DNA of 64,000 nt, from positions 17,106,488 to 17,170,487 of the forward strand of contig NW_020948983.1 of assembly GCF_900497805.2 (NCBI RefSeq). The letters run 5' to 3'. Under the pieces are notes generated by a model. That model did not search any database, was not told the DNA's origin, and was given only the letters and a program-made list of their open reading frames with translations. The stretch's first letter is position 1. Each line of letters starts with the position of its first letter. The position numbers and the translations under genes are program-made. Positions 34,528 through 45,844 of the stretch are shown piece by piece. The stretch is from Vombatus ursinus (Eukaryota; Chordata; Mammalia; Diprotodontia; Vombatidae).

Positions 34528-34790
34528 ATTCCTAACTGTTTTTTTGTGTGTCATGGATCCCTTTGGAAGTCTGGTGAAATCTATGGATCCCTTCTCAGAA
34601 TAATGTTTTTAAATATATAAAATGAAATACAAAGGAAACCAATTATATTGAAATATAGTTTATATTTATATATGTGTATATAGGTAAACATGCATATGTA
34701 TGTATATGAGTGTATATAGCTATAGCTATCTATATGTATATATTTATTTATTTAACAAATTCACAGACTCCAGGGCTAGAAATTCTAAGT
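34528..34790 (-). mobile_element. hAT-type MITE, copy 4, with AT-rich expansion
   Basis: GGATTCCTAACTG, TGTGTCATGGATCCCTTTGG, CTCAGAATAATGTTTTTAAA and AACCAATTATATTGAAATAT match the family reversed. A (TATG/TATA)-rich run fills about 34660-34755. Confidence 0.6.
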
Positions 34791-34839
34791 AGAATCTAAT
34801 GTTCTCTGAGTTCTCAATTGAATGTAACCAATTTTTATT

Positions 34840-35225
34840 GACTATGGTGTGGTGGATAGAGCATTAGATTTAGAGTCAGATGAATTGAGTTTGAAATACT
34901 GCCCTGCCACTTAGATACACATAAGATCACCAATCCAGAGGCCATCTCATCCAACCCTTTCATTTGACAGATGAGGAAACTGAGACTCGAGAAGTTAGTG
35001 ACTTGCACAAGGTCGAAAAGGTAGCATGCATCAGAGACTGGATTTGAACTTATGCCCTCTGCCTTCTGAGTCAGTGTTCTGTCCACTATACTCTGCTGCT
35101 ACATGTGTGACATTGGGCAAAGCCACTTCATCTCTCTTACCTCAGTCTGGTCATCTGTAAAATGAAGGCATTTGAACTAGATAATCTTGTAAGTTCCCTT
35201 CAAATCTTAAATGTAATGATCCTAA
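34840..35225 (+). mobile_element. MAR1-like SINE split by a reversed CORE-SINE
   Basis: The outer head (GTGGTGGATAGAGCATTAGA) ends near 34915 and its CORE (GTGTGACATTGGGCAAAGCC) resumes near 35102. The inner reversed copy (34916-35100) has GACAGATGAGGAAACTGAGA and TGTCCACTATACTCTGCTGC. Confidence 0.7.
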
Positions 35226-35234
35226 TATGCCAAG

Positions 35235-35660
35235 TCTAACTCATATCGTGGAGGATATATAAGGATAAAATGTGGCACCTGGCCATGAGGAACTTCTAGT
35301 CCAGCAGAGGAGATATCCAGGAAACTACAAAATGATATGTCATCTTAAGCACTGAATGAGAGGTAGAGAAAGGGAGGGTGGGAGAGAGGGAGAGGGAGGT
35401 AAAGGGAGGGAGAGGGAGAGAGAGAAAGGGGGGAGAGAGAGAGAGAGAAAGAAAAGCTTCCTGGAAGTGGTAGGACTTAAGAGTGTAGCCTTTGAAGAGA
35501 ACTTGGCTAGAGAGGAAGAGAAGGAAAGGAGGATATCCCAAGCAGGCAGAATAGCATGAACAGGGGGCTTGAGGCAAGAGTGAGTATGGTGTGCATGGAA
35601 GACTTCTGAGGGAGCAGAGGATGCATGTAGGGGGCAGTGGGAGGAAAGGGTAGCATTTGT
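35235..35660 (-). mobile_element. Antisense L2-type LINE with GA-rich insert
   Basis: AAAATGTGGCACCTGGCC, AAGCTTCCTGGAAGTGGTAG and GGCAGAATAGCATGAACAG resemble antisense L2 text. A GA-rich low-complexity run lies at about 35360-35455 and produces spurious reading frames. Confidence 0.5.
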
Positions 35661-36189
35661 CAGACAGGATTGTATTATAGGAACATGTCTATTGTCAGGT
35701 GTAGTTTTCAAAGCTTTGGCCTACCCTGACCATCCATCTGGAACAAAGTCTTCTGAGCTTGAGCTCTATCTCCTTTATGAATCATCCAAAACTTTTCTTG
35801 GCACCTCCCAGTGACTCATTCCAGAAGTGAATGTGTCTTGTTAGAGGCATCAGCTTTTGGCATCTCTCACCCATGCTGATGTTTCAAAATTGATACTCAA
35901 ACAGACCTCTACTATAACCTGATGTCATGATGTCACCACCCAAGATGGAAATTAGAAGCCTAATTGGGAATTAAAAGGAGGAGTCTTGGTTTTGGCTGCA
36001 TTCGAACCCACCTCCTTTTGGCAGTAAGGTGATAGACAAAGTGAATCTGTTTCTGGATGTTTCCGCACACAATTCTCCCCTTTTGGAGAACTAGCACTAT
36101 TCTCTGGCCAGAAGAAAAGGAAGCCCTCCAAATCCTCTTCTCGAACATCCTAGACCTGAGATGACTCAGGCAGTATAATTGTGGTTTAA
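35661..36189. other. Intron without recognised element
   Basis: Unassigned on both strands. Confidence 0.35.
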
Positions 36190-36370
36190 AAAAAAAAGCC
36201 ATTACACCCAAGAATCAGGAGACCTGAGTTCTAACCCCCACTTGCTCACTGGTTAGCCATGTAACTTTGACCCTCTAGGTCCTCAAGTATTCTCATCTGT
36301 AAAATGAGAATAATACTACATGTTTTGTCTACCACATAAGGTCATTGTGAGACTCAGATGAGATGTTAGA
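36190..36370 (+). mobile_element. MIR-like CORE-SINE, long-tail form
   Basis: AATCAGGAGACCTGAGTTCT, CTCATCTGTAAAATGAGAAT and AGGTCATTGTGAGACTCAGA. Confidence 0.65.
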
Positions 36371-36849
36371 TGGGAAACAATAGAGAGCAATCTCCAATTT
36401 ACAACATCCCTTGCTACAAAAATCTACTCTCTGGTGTTCTTCACTCTGCCTTCCTCCTCTGCGTAGGAGAGCCCATGTCTGCTTACTTGGGGGACCTTTC
36501 TGCCCCCAAATACCTTCCTCCAAACAGAGAGGATGTTTCTTTTTTAGTTTCTCTGAAATATCCTCAGAGGTATTTGAATACCTTTTTGGTACTTGAATTC
36601 AGAAGTGCCTATTTTGAAAATGTACATACCCCCTTGGAGAGTTATTAGTCATTCACACCTTAGTATGAATCATTCTAATTAGGTGTCTTTCCTCTTTAGT
36701 CCAGTCCAAATTATTCCTAGTCAAAATTAGCTGGACTGAAGGAATGGGTGGTTTTAAGTGCAGAAACAGCCATTTTGAAGTATGGGGCAGTGTGGTGAGG
36801 AGGACAGACATGGGTAGAAGTCAGAGTTGGGGAAGGAAAGGAAGAAGGA
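36371..36849. other. Intron without recognised element
   Basis: Frames at 36370-36648 (+) and 36329-36523 (-) show no domain. Confidence 0.35.
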
Positions 36850-37065
36850 GGGAATAAGTATTTATAAAGTGCTTAACCACTTTTACAAACATTATCTCAT
36901 TTGATTCTCACAACAACCCTGTAAAATAGGTACTATTATTTTGCCCAGAGGCAAACAGAGGTTAAGTGACTTGTCCAGGGTCACACACCTAGTAAATATC
37001 TGAGGCTAGATTTGAACTCAGGTCTTCCTGACTCTAGGTCCACTGTGCCACCTAGTTGCCTTAGA
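36850..37065 (-). mobile_element. THER-like CORE-SINE
   Basis: AGTATTTATAAAGTGCTTAA, GTAAAATAGGTACTATTATT and CTGTGCCACCTAGTTGCC. Confidence 0.8.
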
Positions 37066-37947
37066 GGCTTGTAGAATGAGACTTACGTGGAAGAGATAAA
37101 AGAAAGGGAGGAAGAGGCTTAAGGCATACTTCAACCTTCTGGTTTTGCCTCCAAGAAAGGCAGAGAGTGTTTTTTTTTAATTTTCCTCCCAAAATCCCAG
37201 GACTCAGGCTAAGAATATTAGTACTAGAGTTTTTGTGGGCTAGCCTGGGAACTTAACCAAAACACATAACATTATATCTGTGGGAAAATGTGCTCTGAGT
37301 TCCAAATACCCATCTTATAAACTTTTGGAACACAGCCATGTAATAGTTTGGAGGGCTACATGTATACAGTATTTTTAGTATGCAATGGTGAGGACTTTGA
37401 CAAGGAGCCAAGAAAAAAAATTCTTTTGAAAAGAAGCTTGGATCTGCTAAACTGGCATTAAACAACCTTATCAGAGCAATCGAACAGGATAAAGATTGGA
37501 GGCTCTTGGGGGGGACTGTTTCAAAAATACTCCTATTCCAGGAAGGAACCCAGGGCCTCTAGAAGCTACCTGGCTTCTCAATTGAGCTGCCACCGAGACA
37601 TGAAGACAGAGTGTGAAGCTTTCTGGAAGATGAATCAGATCCCATATCCGCCATGGGCCTTGTGCCCAGAAGATATTATTCCCTTAATGTACAGAACTCA
37701 GATTAATTCCATTCTCCATCACTGAAATGGATGCGGTCCGGCCAAGGGAAGGGAGACACAGCAGAGGAGCAAGGGATTCCGTGACCATCGTGGTTCTTGG
37801 ACCACTAGCCCAACTTCCTGGAGCTCCTAAGATGTGACTGGTGTGTATGGAGGGGGTGGGGCAGAGGGAATCTGAGCTCTCATGTACACAGTGAGCCAGG
37901 GCTCCTGGGAGGAACCTTTCTATCCAGTGTCTTTGTGAGAAGCCCTA
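37066..37947. other. Intron without recognised element
   Basis: This is nearly 900 bases of unassigned sequence with no domain in any frame. Confidence 0.35.
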
Positions 37948-38112
37948 GAGAGCGCTGTGGTACAGTGGAAACAACATAGGATCTAGGGTCCATGGCTCTG
38001 ATAGGAATATCTGTGTGACCCTGGACAAATCCTTTCTCTCCTTGAACCTCATCTGTAAAATGAAGGGATTAGTCTTAGACTTCTCTTCCAGTTCTAAACC
38101 CATGATTCTGTT
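37948..38112 (+). mobile_element. MAR1-like CORE-SINE
   Basis: GCTGTGGTACAGTGGAAACA, TGACCCTGGACAAATCC and CTTCCAGTTCTAAACCCATG. Confidence 0.7.
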
Positions 38113-38364
38113 ATGTAAGATGTACCCCACAGGGATGCTCCCAGGAGAAAGAAACCCCTCCTTTCTTTTCTGTCTTCCAGAAAAAAGGTATGAAATTCCC
38201 TTCGATGGGACAAGGACTACTTTTTTTTTAGAGGTATACCTTGTCTTGGGTGCTTGTAGCTTTGTCCATACTTACTTACTGATGAAGTTCATGACTAGGT
38301 CGTATATCTGAGCTACGTCTTTGGGTTTATGATTGAAGAGATAGAGGCTTATGATTCTATGATT

Positions 38365-38735
38365 CTATGACTAGAAGTCAGTTCCAGTACTTAGTACTTT
38401 TGGTAATTTACTTAACTACTCTGGGTCTCAGTTTCCTCTTCTGTAAAATGTGAAGGGTTGGATTACATCAGTGGTTCTCAGAGTGTGGTCTAAGGACCCC
38501 TGAGGGTTCCCAAGACCTTTCAGAGCATACATAGGTCAAAACTGTTTTCATAATAAGAAGAAGACATTTTAATTTTCAATATGGCAAGTATTGATAGATA
38601 GCTGTAACCCACATAAACAAAAGCCTTTTGGGGAGCTCCTTAATAATTTTTAAGAGTGTAAAGGAGTCCTGAGACCAAAAAGTTTGATCTGGACCTGGAT
38701 AATCACTAAGATCTCTTCAAGATCTGAATCCTATA
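38365..38735 (+). mobile_element. MAR1-like SINE split by a Charlie-like hAT element
   Basis: The SINE CORE (GGGTCTCAGTTTCCTCTTCT) ends at 38466 and its tail (ACTAAGATCTCTTCAAGATC) resumes after 38705. Confidence 0.6.
38469..38700 (+). mobile_element. Charlie-like hAT non-autonomous element
   Basis: AGTGGTTCTCAGAGTGTGGT opens the element. AGGTCAAAACTGTTTTCATA, ACCCACATAAACAAAAGCC and GTCCTGAGACCAAAAAGTTT follow, as in the widespread mammalian Charlie-type MITE. It is a different family from the five other hAT copies. Confidence 0.7.
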
Positions 38736-38825
38736 GCTTGGAGTCAGAAGACTGGGCTGTGACTCTTTACTACTTGGGACTACCTTGAACAAGTCATTTT
38801 TTCACTTCTCTTTATCTTAGATCCT

Positions 38826-38826
<1 letters not shown>

Positions 38827-38866
<40 letters not shown>

Positions 38867-38888
38867 CTACTCCTACTGCTGCTACTAT
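38827..38888 (+). repeat. (CTA)n microsatellite
   Basis: A nearly pure CTA run drifting to CTC and CTG units at its end, within a worn MIR. Confidence 0.9.
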
Positions 38889-38907
38889 TAATAATTAATG
38901 ATAACAA

Positions 38908-39145
38908 TGAGGTGGCTCAGTGGATAGAGTGCTGGCCTTGGAGTCAGGAGAATCTGAGTTCAAATCTGTCCTCAGACATTTACTCACTCTGTGACCCTGG
39001 ATAAGTCACATACCCTGTTTGCCTCAGTTCCCTCATCTATAAAATGAGCTGGAGAAGGAAATGGCAAATCATTCTGGTATTTTTGCTGAGAAAACACCAA
39101 ATGGGGTCATGGAGAATTGAATGTGACTGACTAAACACAACAAAA
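38908..39145 (+). mobile_element. tRNA-derived SINE with RTE-type tail, full length
   Basis: Head GAGGTGGCTCAGTGGATAGA, body ATCTGAGTTCAAATCTGTCC, then the tail AGCTGGAGAAGGAAATGGCA and ATGTGACTGACTAAACACAA. The tail matches the RTE-like end at 27744. Confidence 0.85.
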
Positions 39146-39149
39146 ATAT

Positions 39150-39395
39150 TAATAATAATAATAATAAGAGCATTTATATAGTGCTTTAAGGTTACAAAGT
39201 GCTTTACAAATATGATCTCATTTTATCCCCTCAAACACTGTGGGAGGTGGGTGCTATTTTTATCCCCATTTTACATATGAGGAAAAGGAGGTAGGCAGGG
39301 GTTGACTGGCCTAAAATCACACAACTAGCAAGTGCCTGAGCCCAGATTTAAACTCCAGGTACAATTCCTACCCACTATATCACTTAGCTGTCCAT
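39150..39395 (-). mobile_element. THER-like CORE-SINE
   Basis: AGCATTTATATAGTGCTTTA, AAAATCACACAACTAGCAAG and CACTATATCACTTAGCTGTC. Confidence 0.75.
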
Positions 39396-39464
39396 CTGTA
39401 AAATAGGAGCAATGATACTTATACCACTTGTATCTCAGGGATACTGTGAAGAAATCACAATAGG

Positions 39465-39690
39465 TAGGACTTCCATAGAGCTTTAAGGTTTACAAAGTTC
39501 CTTTTTCAGAACAACCCTGTTAGGTACCACAGATATTATTATCCCCATTTAAGAGATGAGTAAACTGAGGCTCAGAGAGGATATGTGCCTTGCCCAAGGT
39601 CACATAGCTAATAATTGTTAGGACTGAAATTTGAACATGTTTCTTTCTTGACTCCAAGGCAAGTGATCTTTCCACTCTTCCATGATGTAG
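39465..39690 (-). mobile_element. THER-like CORE-SINE, second copy
   Basis: AGGACTTCCATAGAGCTTTA, GCCCAAGGTCACATAGCTAA and CCACTCTTCCATGATG. Confidence 0.7.
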
Positions 39691-39694
39691 ACTA

Positions 39695-40545
39695 GCACTG
39701 CTAGGGATAGCTAACAAATTAGATAATACAGTCTGTATCCAGAAAGATCTCAATAGGCTAAAACACTGGGCTGAATCTAAGGGGATACAATTTAATATAG
39801 ATAAAGTCAGGCAGCAGTTTGGGCTGCATTGAGAGAAGCATGATACTGGGCTTTGTGGTGCATGCTTATAACCAAAGCTACCTGGAAGGCTGAGGCTGAC
39901 GGACATCTTAAGCTCAGCAGTTCTGAGCCGAAGTAGGCTATGCCAATTGGGCGTCCATCCTAAGGTTGGCATTAATAGGATGAGTCCCCAGAGCTGTGGG
40001 GTGCACCATAAGGTGGGAGGGAGGGTGAGAGAGAGAAGGAGACAGGGAGAGAAAGGGTGAGAGGACTGGTCAAGTCACTTCTGCAATGTTGTTTGGTATG
40101 GGCATCCAGTTTGGAAAGGACTTTTATAAAGTGGAGGATAGCCAGAGGAAGACAATCAGAATGGTGAGGGGCCTCAAGTCCCTGCCACTTAGGAGGATCT
40201 CTTAAAGGAACTAGGGATGTTTGACTTGGAGAAAAAATGCCTCAAGGGGGAACATAATAGCTTCCTTCAAGCCCCTTGGGTCCCAATCGGCAGAATCAGG
40301 AGCAATGGTTAAAGTTACAAATAAGGAGATGGAGGCTCGCTGTCAGCAGAAACTTGCAGACAATGAGAGCTTTCCCAAAGTAGCATGGGCTGTCCCAAGA
40401 GGTTTCCCTCACTGGAGGCCAGGGCTGGATGAACACTTGTTGGGTATTTTGCAGAAGATTCTTATTTGGGTAGGAGTTGGACTTCGAGTACTACTCAGTT
40501 CCCTTCCGACTTTGGAATTTTGGGATTCTGTGAAATTGGAACTAT
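39695..40545 (+). mobile_element. CR1/L3-type LINE 3' part, split by a 7SL-derived element
   Basis: TGCTAGGGATAGCTAACAAA, CAATAGGCTAAAACACTGGG and TTTGGGCTGCATTGAGAGAA precede the insert. AGACAATCAGAATGGTGAGG, GGAACTAGGGATGTTTGACT and TTTGGGATTCTGTGAAATTG follow it. The order matches the CR1 ORF2 end and 3' UTR. Confidence 0.75.
39849..40062 (+). mobile_element. 7SL RNA-derived element, copy 1, GA-rich tail
   Basis: CTTTGTGGTGCATGCTTATA, GGAAGGCTGAGGCTGACGG and CTATGCCAATTGGGCGTCC parallel the Alu domain of 7SL (SRP) RNA and part of the S domain. The 3' tail is purine-rich (GAGAGAGAAGGAGACAGGG) rather than oligo-A. It is a pseudogene or SINE, not a working SRP RNA. Confidence 0.7.
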
Positions 40546-40549
40546 GATC

Positions 40550-40770
40550 ATTGTGGTTGTTGTTCAGTTATGTCCAATTCCACTTGGGATTTTCTTGGCA
40601 AACATACTGGAGTGGTTTCCTTCTCCAGCTCATTTACAGATGAGGAAACTGAGGCAAACTGGGTTAAGTAACTTGCCCAGGGTCACGCAGCGAGTGTTTT
40701 GAGTGCAAATTTGAACCCAGGTCTTCCTTATTCCAGGTCTTAGCACTCTATCCACAGTGCCACCTAGCAG
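40550..40770 (-). mobile_element. tRNA-derived SINE with RTE-type tail
   Basis: GTTGTTGTTCAGTTATGTCC, TTTCCTTCTCCAGCTCATTT and CACAGTGCCACCTAGCAG. It directly follows the CR1 end. Confidence 0.8.
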
Positions 40771-42499
40771 GCATGAAGACCTACCTGCCTCCAGCCATCA
40801 GCCTGAAGGTAGTACCCCTTCTCAGTCTATTCATGTGGCTCTTTTGACTAATGATGAAGAATTTCTATGCATCCTAGGGAAAAGAGATGTATAGGCAAAC
40901 CTTACTGTTCTTGCTGCCTGCTGCAGACCTTAGGCCATGCTGTTAGCATAGAAACATAGTATAGTATTTATAACTTTGTTCACTTTTTAAATTATCATGG
41001 GTATATTTTAAGTTGGAAAAGGCTGGAAACATTTTGGAAAAACAAATATTTGGTTTTTTCTTCTAATTTCCCAACAGATTTTTAAAAAGAAAAGACAAAA
41101 AAGTCTTTAGCAAAAAAGTTCTCTCTTCTCTCTCCTTTCCCTGATTTTTTTTCCTTTTTCTAATGCTTCCCATCTCTTCAAAGGGCCAAAGCAGTTGAGA
41201 TAGAGCTGCATTTAGGTGTTATAAGACTCAGAATCTTGCAGAAAGCTTACTAGTCTGGGAAGGAACACCTGGGTTCTAGTCCCTGCCTTGGTACTATTAG
41301 CAATGACATTAGACAAGTTATCAAACTTCCCTGTGCTTAGGATAATAATTACCAACTCTCCTCCTCCATGTTCTGCCTTCCAGGGTCCCTCTGTGGCAGT
41401 AGAGTGGTAAAGAAGCACTTCGGTGAATCTCTGAACCCCAAGACTTCCCCCAACCTGCCAAGTCTTACTTACTCCACTCCAACTATGTTAGATATTTTGA
41501 GGGATATGACTGGCACTCTGTTTGTGTGTGTTTGCATGTGTGTCTGTCACAATTCCCAAAGGGAGGGAGGGTGAGGTCCATGTGAAGTGATGAAATTGGT
41601 AACAAGATCTCAAACACTGATCTCACTTGTGAATTGGCAATAGCCCCTAGAGAACCTTTGTGAGCCCCTGGTCCAAGTGGTTACAAAGGATTTCTATACC
41701 TTTGTTCTGCATCAGACAGGGAGGGACAAAGGTTGGCTACGATTTTTCTGGGGATGTTAGATACATCCCCCTGCTGCCTTCTTCACCTCACTCTGCCCCC
41801 CTGCAATTCAGAGCTGTCCCCTCAAATACCCTCCTGCCACACTTCCTCTGGCAAGGCTTCTCAGTTTGCACTTGATCATCAGGATTTAATTAAAGGAGCC
41901 ATTTCCCTGCCCCTGCCCCCCATCCCCTGTCCTCTTTTGCTCTCTCTGTCCTGCAACTGCTATGCCTTACCTCTTGTTTCAGAAGAACTATCTGGCTACC
42001 TACAGAGCCAGGGACTGTCAAAGATGGAATTCACAGCAGGTGGATTGGGGAGAGGCCACAAAAGAAGCATTTTCCTGGTTCTGAGCCTCCTTCTCAGCCC
42101 CAAATGTACTCTAGCCACCTGCCACTGCCCTCACCAATACTGAGCCGTGTAATCACTGGTTTCTCTATTTTTCTGTTTCTCTGAAATAAATAATATGAAA
42201 CAACACTGAAAAATCTTGCAAAGAAGAAATAAAGACTTCTCCCTTGTTCATTGTATTGGAGATTTCCTCCATTGTGTACTAAGAGGTTGGCCTAGGTGAC
42301 TTCTGAGGCTACTTCCAGTGCTGAGGTTCTATTAGATATGCATACTGCATAGAAGACATTTTAGCCCAAGATATAAAGTGCTTTCCTGTGAAATAGTGTA
42401 AGTATTATCCCCTTTGGAGGTTCTTAGAGGCTTTAGAGAGATGGTACAATTAGTCTGCAAGTATTTATTAGGCATCTGCTGTGTGCCAAGCATTTCCTC
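40771..42499. other. Intron; mostly unassigned, small SINE pieces
   Basis: A worn MIR lies at about 41245-41355 (ACACCTGGGTTCTAGTCCCT), a SINE tail piece at about 42283-42335 (GTTGGCCTAGGTGACTTCTG) and a reversed L2 end at 42455-42495. The 136-codon frame at 41733-42143 has no domain. Confidence 0.4.
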
Positions 42500-44165
42500 C
42501 ATTCCTATCTCAAAAAGATTGGTGACCTTACTCATTACCAAGGCCCAGTCCTCTGCCTGCACAAGCAGTTCCATTTCATTACATCTCCTCTAACAGATTG
42601 CCTCCTGTCTTCTCCACTCTTATAATTTATCTTCAATCTCTCCATGTCTACTGACTCCTTCCCTACCACCTACAAACATGCCCATGTCTCCCCCATCCTC
42701 AGTCCCTGCTCCCATCCTTCCATCTCAGTTATCTTTCTATGTCTCTTTTGCTTTTTGTGGCTATACTCTTTGAAACGGCTGTCTACAATAAGTGTCTCCA
42801 TTTAACTCCTCTTATGTCTTAGCCCCTTAAAATCCAGCTTCCAACCTCATCATCACACTGAAATTTCTCTCTCTAAAGTTATCAGTGATCTCTTAATTGC
42901 CAGATCCAATAGTCTTTTCTCAGTCTTCATTGTTTTTGACCTCTCTGTAGCCTTTGACATTGTTAATCACCCACTCCTTAATATTCTCTTCTCTCTAGAT
43001 TTTTGAGACACCATTCTCTCCTTATTCGCCTATCTATCTGACCACTCCTCAGTTTCCTTTGCTGGATCATCATCCATATCATGCTCTCTTAAATGTAGGT
43101 ATCCCCCAGGGTTCTGTCTTGGGCCCTTCTTAGCTCTCTATACTACTTCATTTGGTGATCTAATCAACTCCCATGGATTTAATTACCATCTCATCAAATT
43201 TGCCTATCCCTAATCTCTCTAACCAGTCTTGCATCTCCATCTGCCTTTTATATATCTAAAACTGGATGTCCAGGAGATATCTGAAACATGTCCAAAATTG
43301 AACACATTATCTTTCCCCCTAAATCCTCTCCTCTCCTTTAACTTCCTTATTAATATAGAAGACAAACCCATCATCCCAGTCCCTCAGTCTTTCAATCTAG
43401 ATGTCAACCTTAAATGCTCACTATCTCTTATGACCCCATATCCAATCTGTTGGCCAAAGTCTGTTAATTTCGCTGTTGAACCATCCCTCGAATGTGCCCC
43501 TTCTCCCCTCTGATACTGCAGCCACCCTGGTTCAGGCCCTTTGGACTATGGCAGTAATCTGCTGGTGGTCAGCTTGTCTCAAGTCCTCTCCCCAGTTCAT
43601 CCTCTATTCTGCCCCAATGTGACTTTCCTAAAGTGAAGGTCTACCATGTCACTCTCCCACTCAATAGACTCGAGTGGCTACCTCCAAGATCAAATCAGCA
43701 TTCAAAGCCCTTCATGACCTAGGCTCCCATGCACACACCTTTCTAGTCTTACACCTTACAACTCACCACATCCAGTGAGACTGGCCTCATAGCTACTCCT
43801 CAAATAAGACATTCCATCTCTTAGCTCCAGGCATTTTCCATGGCTGATCTCCATTCCTGGAATGCACTCCTTCCTCATCTCTACCTACTGGCTTCCTTGG
43901 CTTCCTTCAAATCTCATTTAAAATCCCACCTTCTACAGGAATCCTTTCCCAACACCTCTTAATTCTAGTACATCATTCTTTTAATTATTTCCTATTTATC
44001 TTGTATACAGCTTGTTTGTACATATTTGCTTGTTGGCTTCCCCATTAGATTGTAAGCTCCTCAAGGGCAGGAACTGTCTTTTACCCCTTTTTGTATTCAC
44101 AACACTCTACATAGTGCCTGGCAAATAGAAGGCACTTAATGTTTATTGACTGCCTGACTGATAGA
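42500..44165 (+). mobile_element. L2/CR1-clade LINE with reverse-transcriptase remnants
   Basis: Translated pieces on the + strand give FDLSVAFDIVNH (about 42935-42970), the RT motif containing AFDTVDH in intact copies, and IPQGSVLGP (about 43100-43126). The following text resembles GDLINSHG. Downstream come the L2-type 3' UTR (TTAGATTGTAAGCTCCTCAA) and the terminus GTTTATTGACTGCCTGACTG. About 1.67 kb remain and the 5' half is missing. Many frame breaks show that it is old. This is the longest LINE fragment on the + strand. Confidence 0.8.
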
Positions 44166-44214
44166 TACTAAGGATAAATGAAAACTACTCTTTCTCCAGA
44201 GGCACTTATGAGTC

Positions 44215-44640
44215 TCTACGGAGGATATAACATATACACAGATAGTACCTAAAAGATAATTTAAGAAGGAGAGAAAGATGAGGTAAGGCTTCTCATCGGA
44301 GGCTAGGGTCTGAGTTAAGGAAAAATAAGGATTCTAATAGGCAGAGTGGAGGAAGGGAAGAAGGGAGTCCCTTCTTGTCATGAGGCTGGAGAAGGGAAGT
44401 CGAGTCTGGGAAAGCCTCTAGACTGGTTTGCTTAGAACATAGACTGCATGAAGGGACTGGGTGAAGTAAGTCTAGAAAGACTGGACTTTAAATGCCAAGC
44501 TAAGCAGTTTATATTTTATCCTAGAGTTAAGTAAAATTCTTGAGTAGGGGAATGACATGGTTAGAGCTGTGTTTTAGGAATATCATTTTAGTAATTTTGG
44601 TGAAGACAGATCAGAGAAGAGAAATCAGAGAGAATAATTC
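44215..44640 (-). mobile_element. Antisense L2/CR1-clade LINE, copy A
   Basis: AAATGCCAAGCTAAGCAGTT, TTGAGTAGGGGAATGACATG and GTTTTAGGAATATCATTTTA are the typical antisense block. Sequence at 44650-44810 is unassigned repeat-like text. Confidence 0.55.
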
Positions 44641-44812
44641 AATTTGGAGTCTGCAGTCAGCCATGACCCCAGAAGCCTTATGTTGAAATATGTTCTCTGA
44701 CTCTCGTCAGAAAGGTGAGGGACTCAGGAGGCAATTTGAGGCATGTATTTTTTTGGATGTGGCCAATATGGAAACAACCACCAGGCTAGTGGGCATGTTA
44801 TGGAAAATAATT

Positions 44813-45115
44813 GATGTGGTGCAGGCCTGCAAACAGGGAGACTGAGGCTGGCAGATCTCTGGAGAATTCATCAACTCTGAGCTACAGTGGGCAAAACCAA
44901 TCAGGAATCCCCACCCCAGGTTGAGGAGGTACCAGGTTACCTAAGAAGGACTGAACTAGCCCAGGTTGGAAACAGAGCAGGTTAGTGGTGGGGCTACCTT
45001 TGCAGTGAGTAGTTCTTCCACTGAGAGGGAGAGTCAGAGAGAAAGAGAGATATAGAGAGACAGAAACAAACAAAGAAAGAGAGAGAGAGACACAGAAACA
45101 GAAAGAAGATGTGAA
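44813..45115 (+). mobile_element. 7SL RNA-derived element, copy 2, GA-rich tail
   Basis: GATGTGGTGCAGGCCTGCAA, GGGAGACTGAGGCTGGCAG, ACCAGGTTACCTAAGAAGG, GCCCAGGTTGGAAACAGAGC and TTCTTCCACTG follow 7SL across both Alu and S domains, with an internal gap after GCAGGT. The tail from about 45021 is GA-rich, nearly 95 bp. Confidence 0.8.
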
Positions 45116-45420
45116 GGAGTGTAATGTCAGACAAGATGGGTAAGAGCTAGATTGTAGAGGGCTTTACCTGCGTGGCTTAGGATTTTTTATTTTACACTGG
45201 AGGCAATAGGGTATCACTAAAGATTTTTCAGCTGGGGGTGTAGGAGGGCAGAGGCAGTCAGAGCCATGTTTTAGAGTTATCAGTTCCTTGGCTATGTGGA
45301 AGACGGATTGAAGAGGATAAAGTCTAAAGATAGACCAATTTGGAAGTTATTACAAGGTTCAGAAAAGATGTGATAAAGGTCTAGGGTAGAGGCTATGTAA
45401 GTGGCAGGAAGGGGACAGAT
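45110..45420 (-). mobile_element. Antisense L2/CR1-clade LINE, copy B
   Basis: GTAGAGGGCTTTACCTGCGT, GAGGCAATAGGGTATCACTA and GCCATGTTTTAGAGTTATCA repeat the block seen in copy A. These are therefore two separate insertions rather than one element split by the 7SL copy. Confidence 0.5.
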
Positions 45421-45524
45421 GCAAGAGATAAAGTAGGATTAGTAACATTTGGTAACCCATTGGATATTTGGGATCCATTTTGTTCTTTTGCACAAATATT
45501 CCCCCTTTAATAGAACACATTCCT

Positions 45525-45605
45525 TCACCTTTGTCTCACAGGGCCCTTAGCTACTCGAGGGTGGACATCATAGTCATTTAATAAGTATTTGTTGAATTGA
45601 ATATT
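45525..45605 (+). mobile_element. L2-type 3' end, short
   Basis: CTTTGTCTCACAGGGCCCTT and the terminus ATTTAATAAGTATTTGTTGA. Confidence 0.45.
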
Positions 45606-45800
45606 AGGAAGAGCATCTAATAATTAGAGTTGTCCAGCATTGGACCTGGGTGCGTTGTCATAAGCTCCCCCATCACTGGAGGTATTCAAGGAAAGGCTGG
45701 ATGTCTGCCTGTCAGGGATACTATAGCAGAGATTCCTGCAATGAAAAGAGGGGTGACTAAGATTAGGTTCCTTCTGACTCTGAGATTCTGTGGAGCTATT
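45605..45800 (+). mobile_element. CR1/L3-type LINE 3' end
   Basis: TAATTAGAGTTGTCCAGCAT, CCCCCATCACTGGAGGTATT, AGGCTGGATGTCTGCCTGTC and TCTGAGATTCTGTG. Confidence 0.75.
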
Positions 45801-45844
45801 TACATATTGCCCAGGAAAAGAAATTTTAGTCCAAATATAAAGGG

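Noticed and set aside
39849-45020. Working 7SL (SRP) RNA genes
   Set aside because: Both copies have gaps and many changes in conserved SRP RNA parts, so they were listed as 7SL-derived elements.
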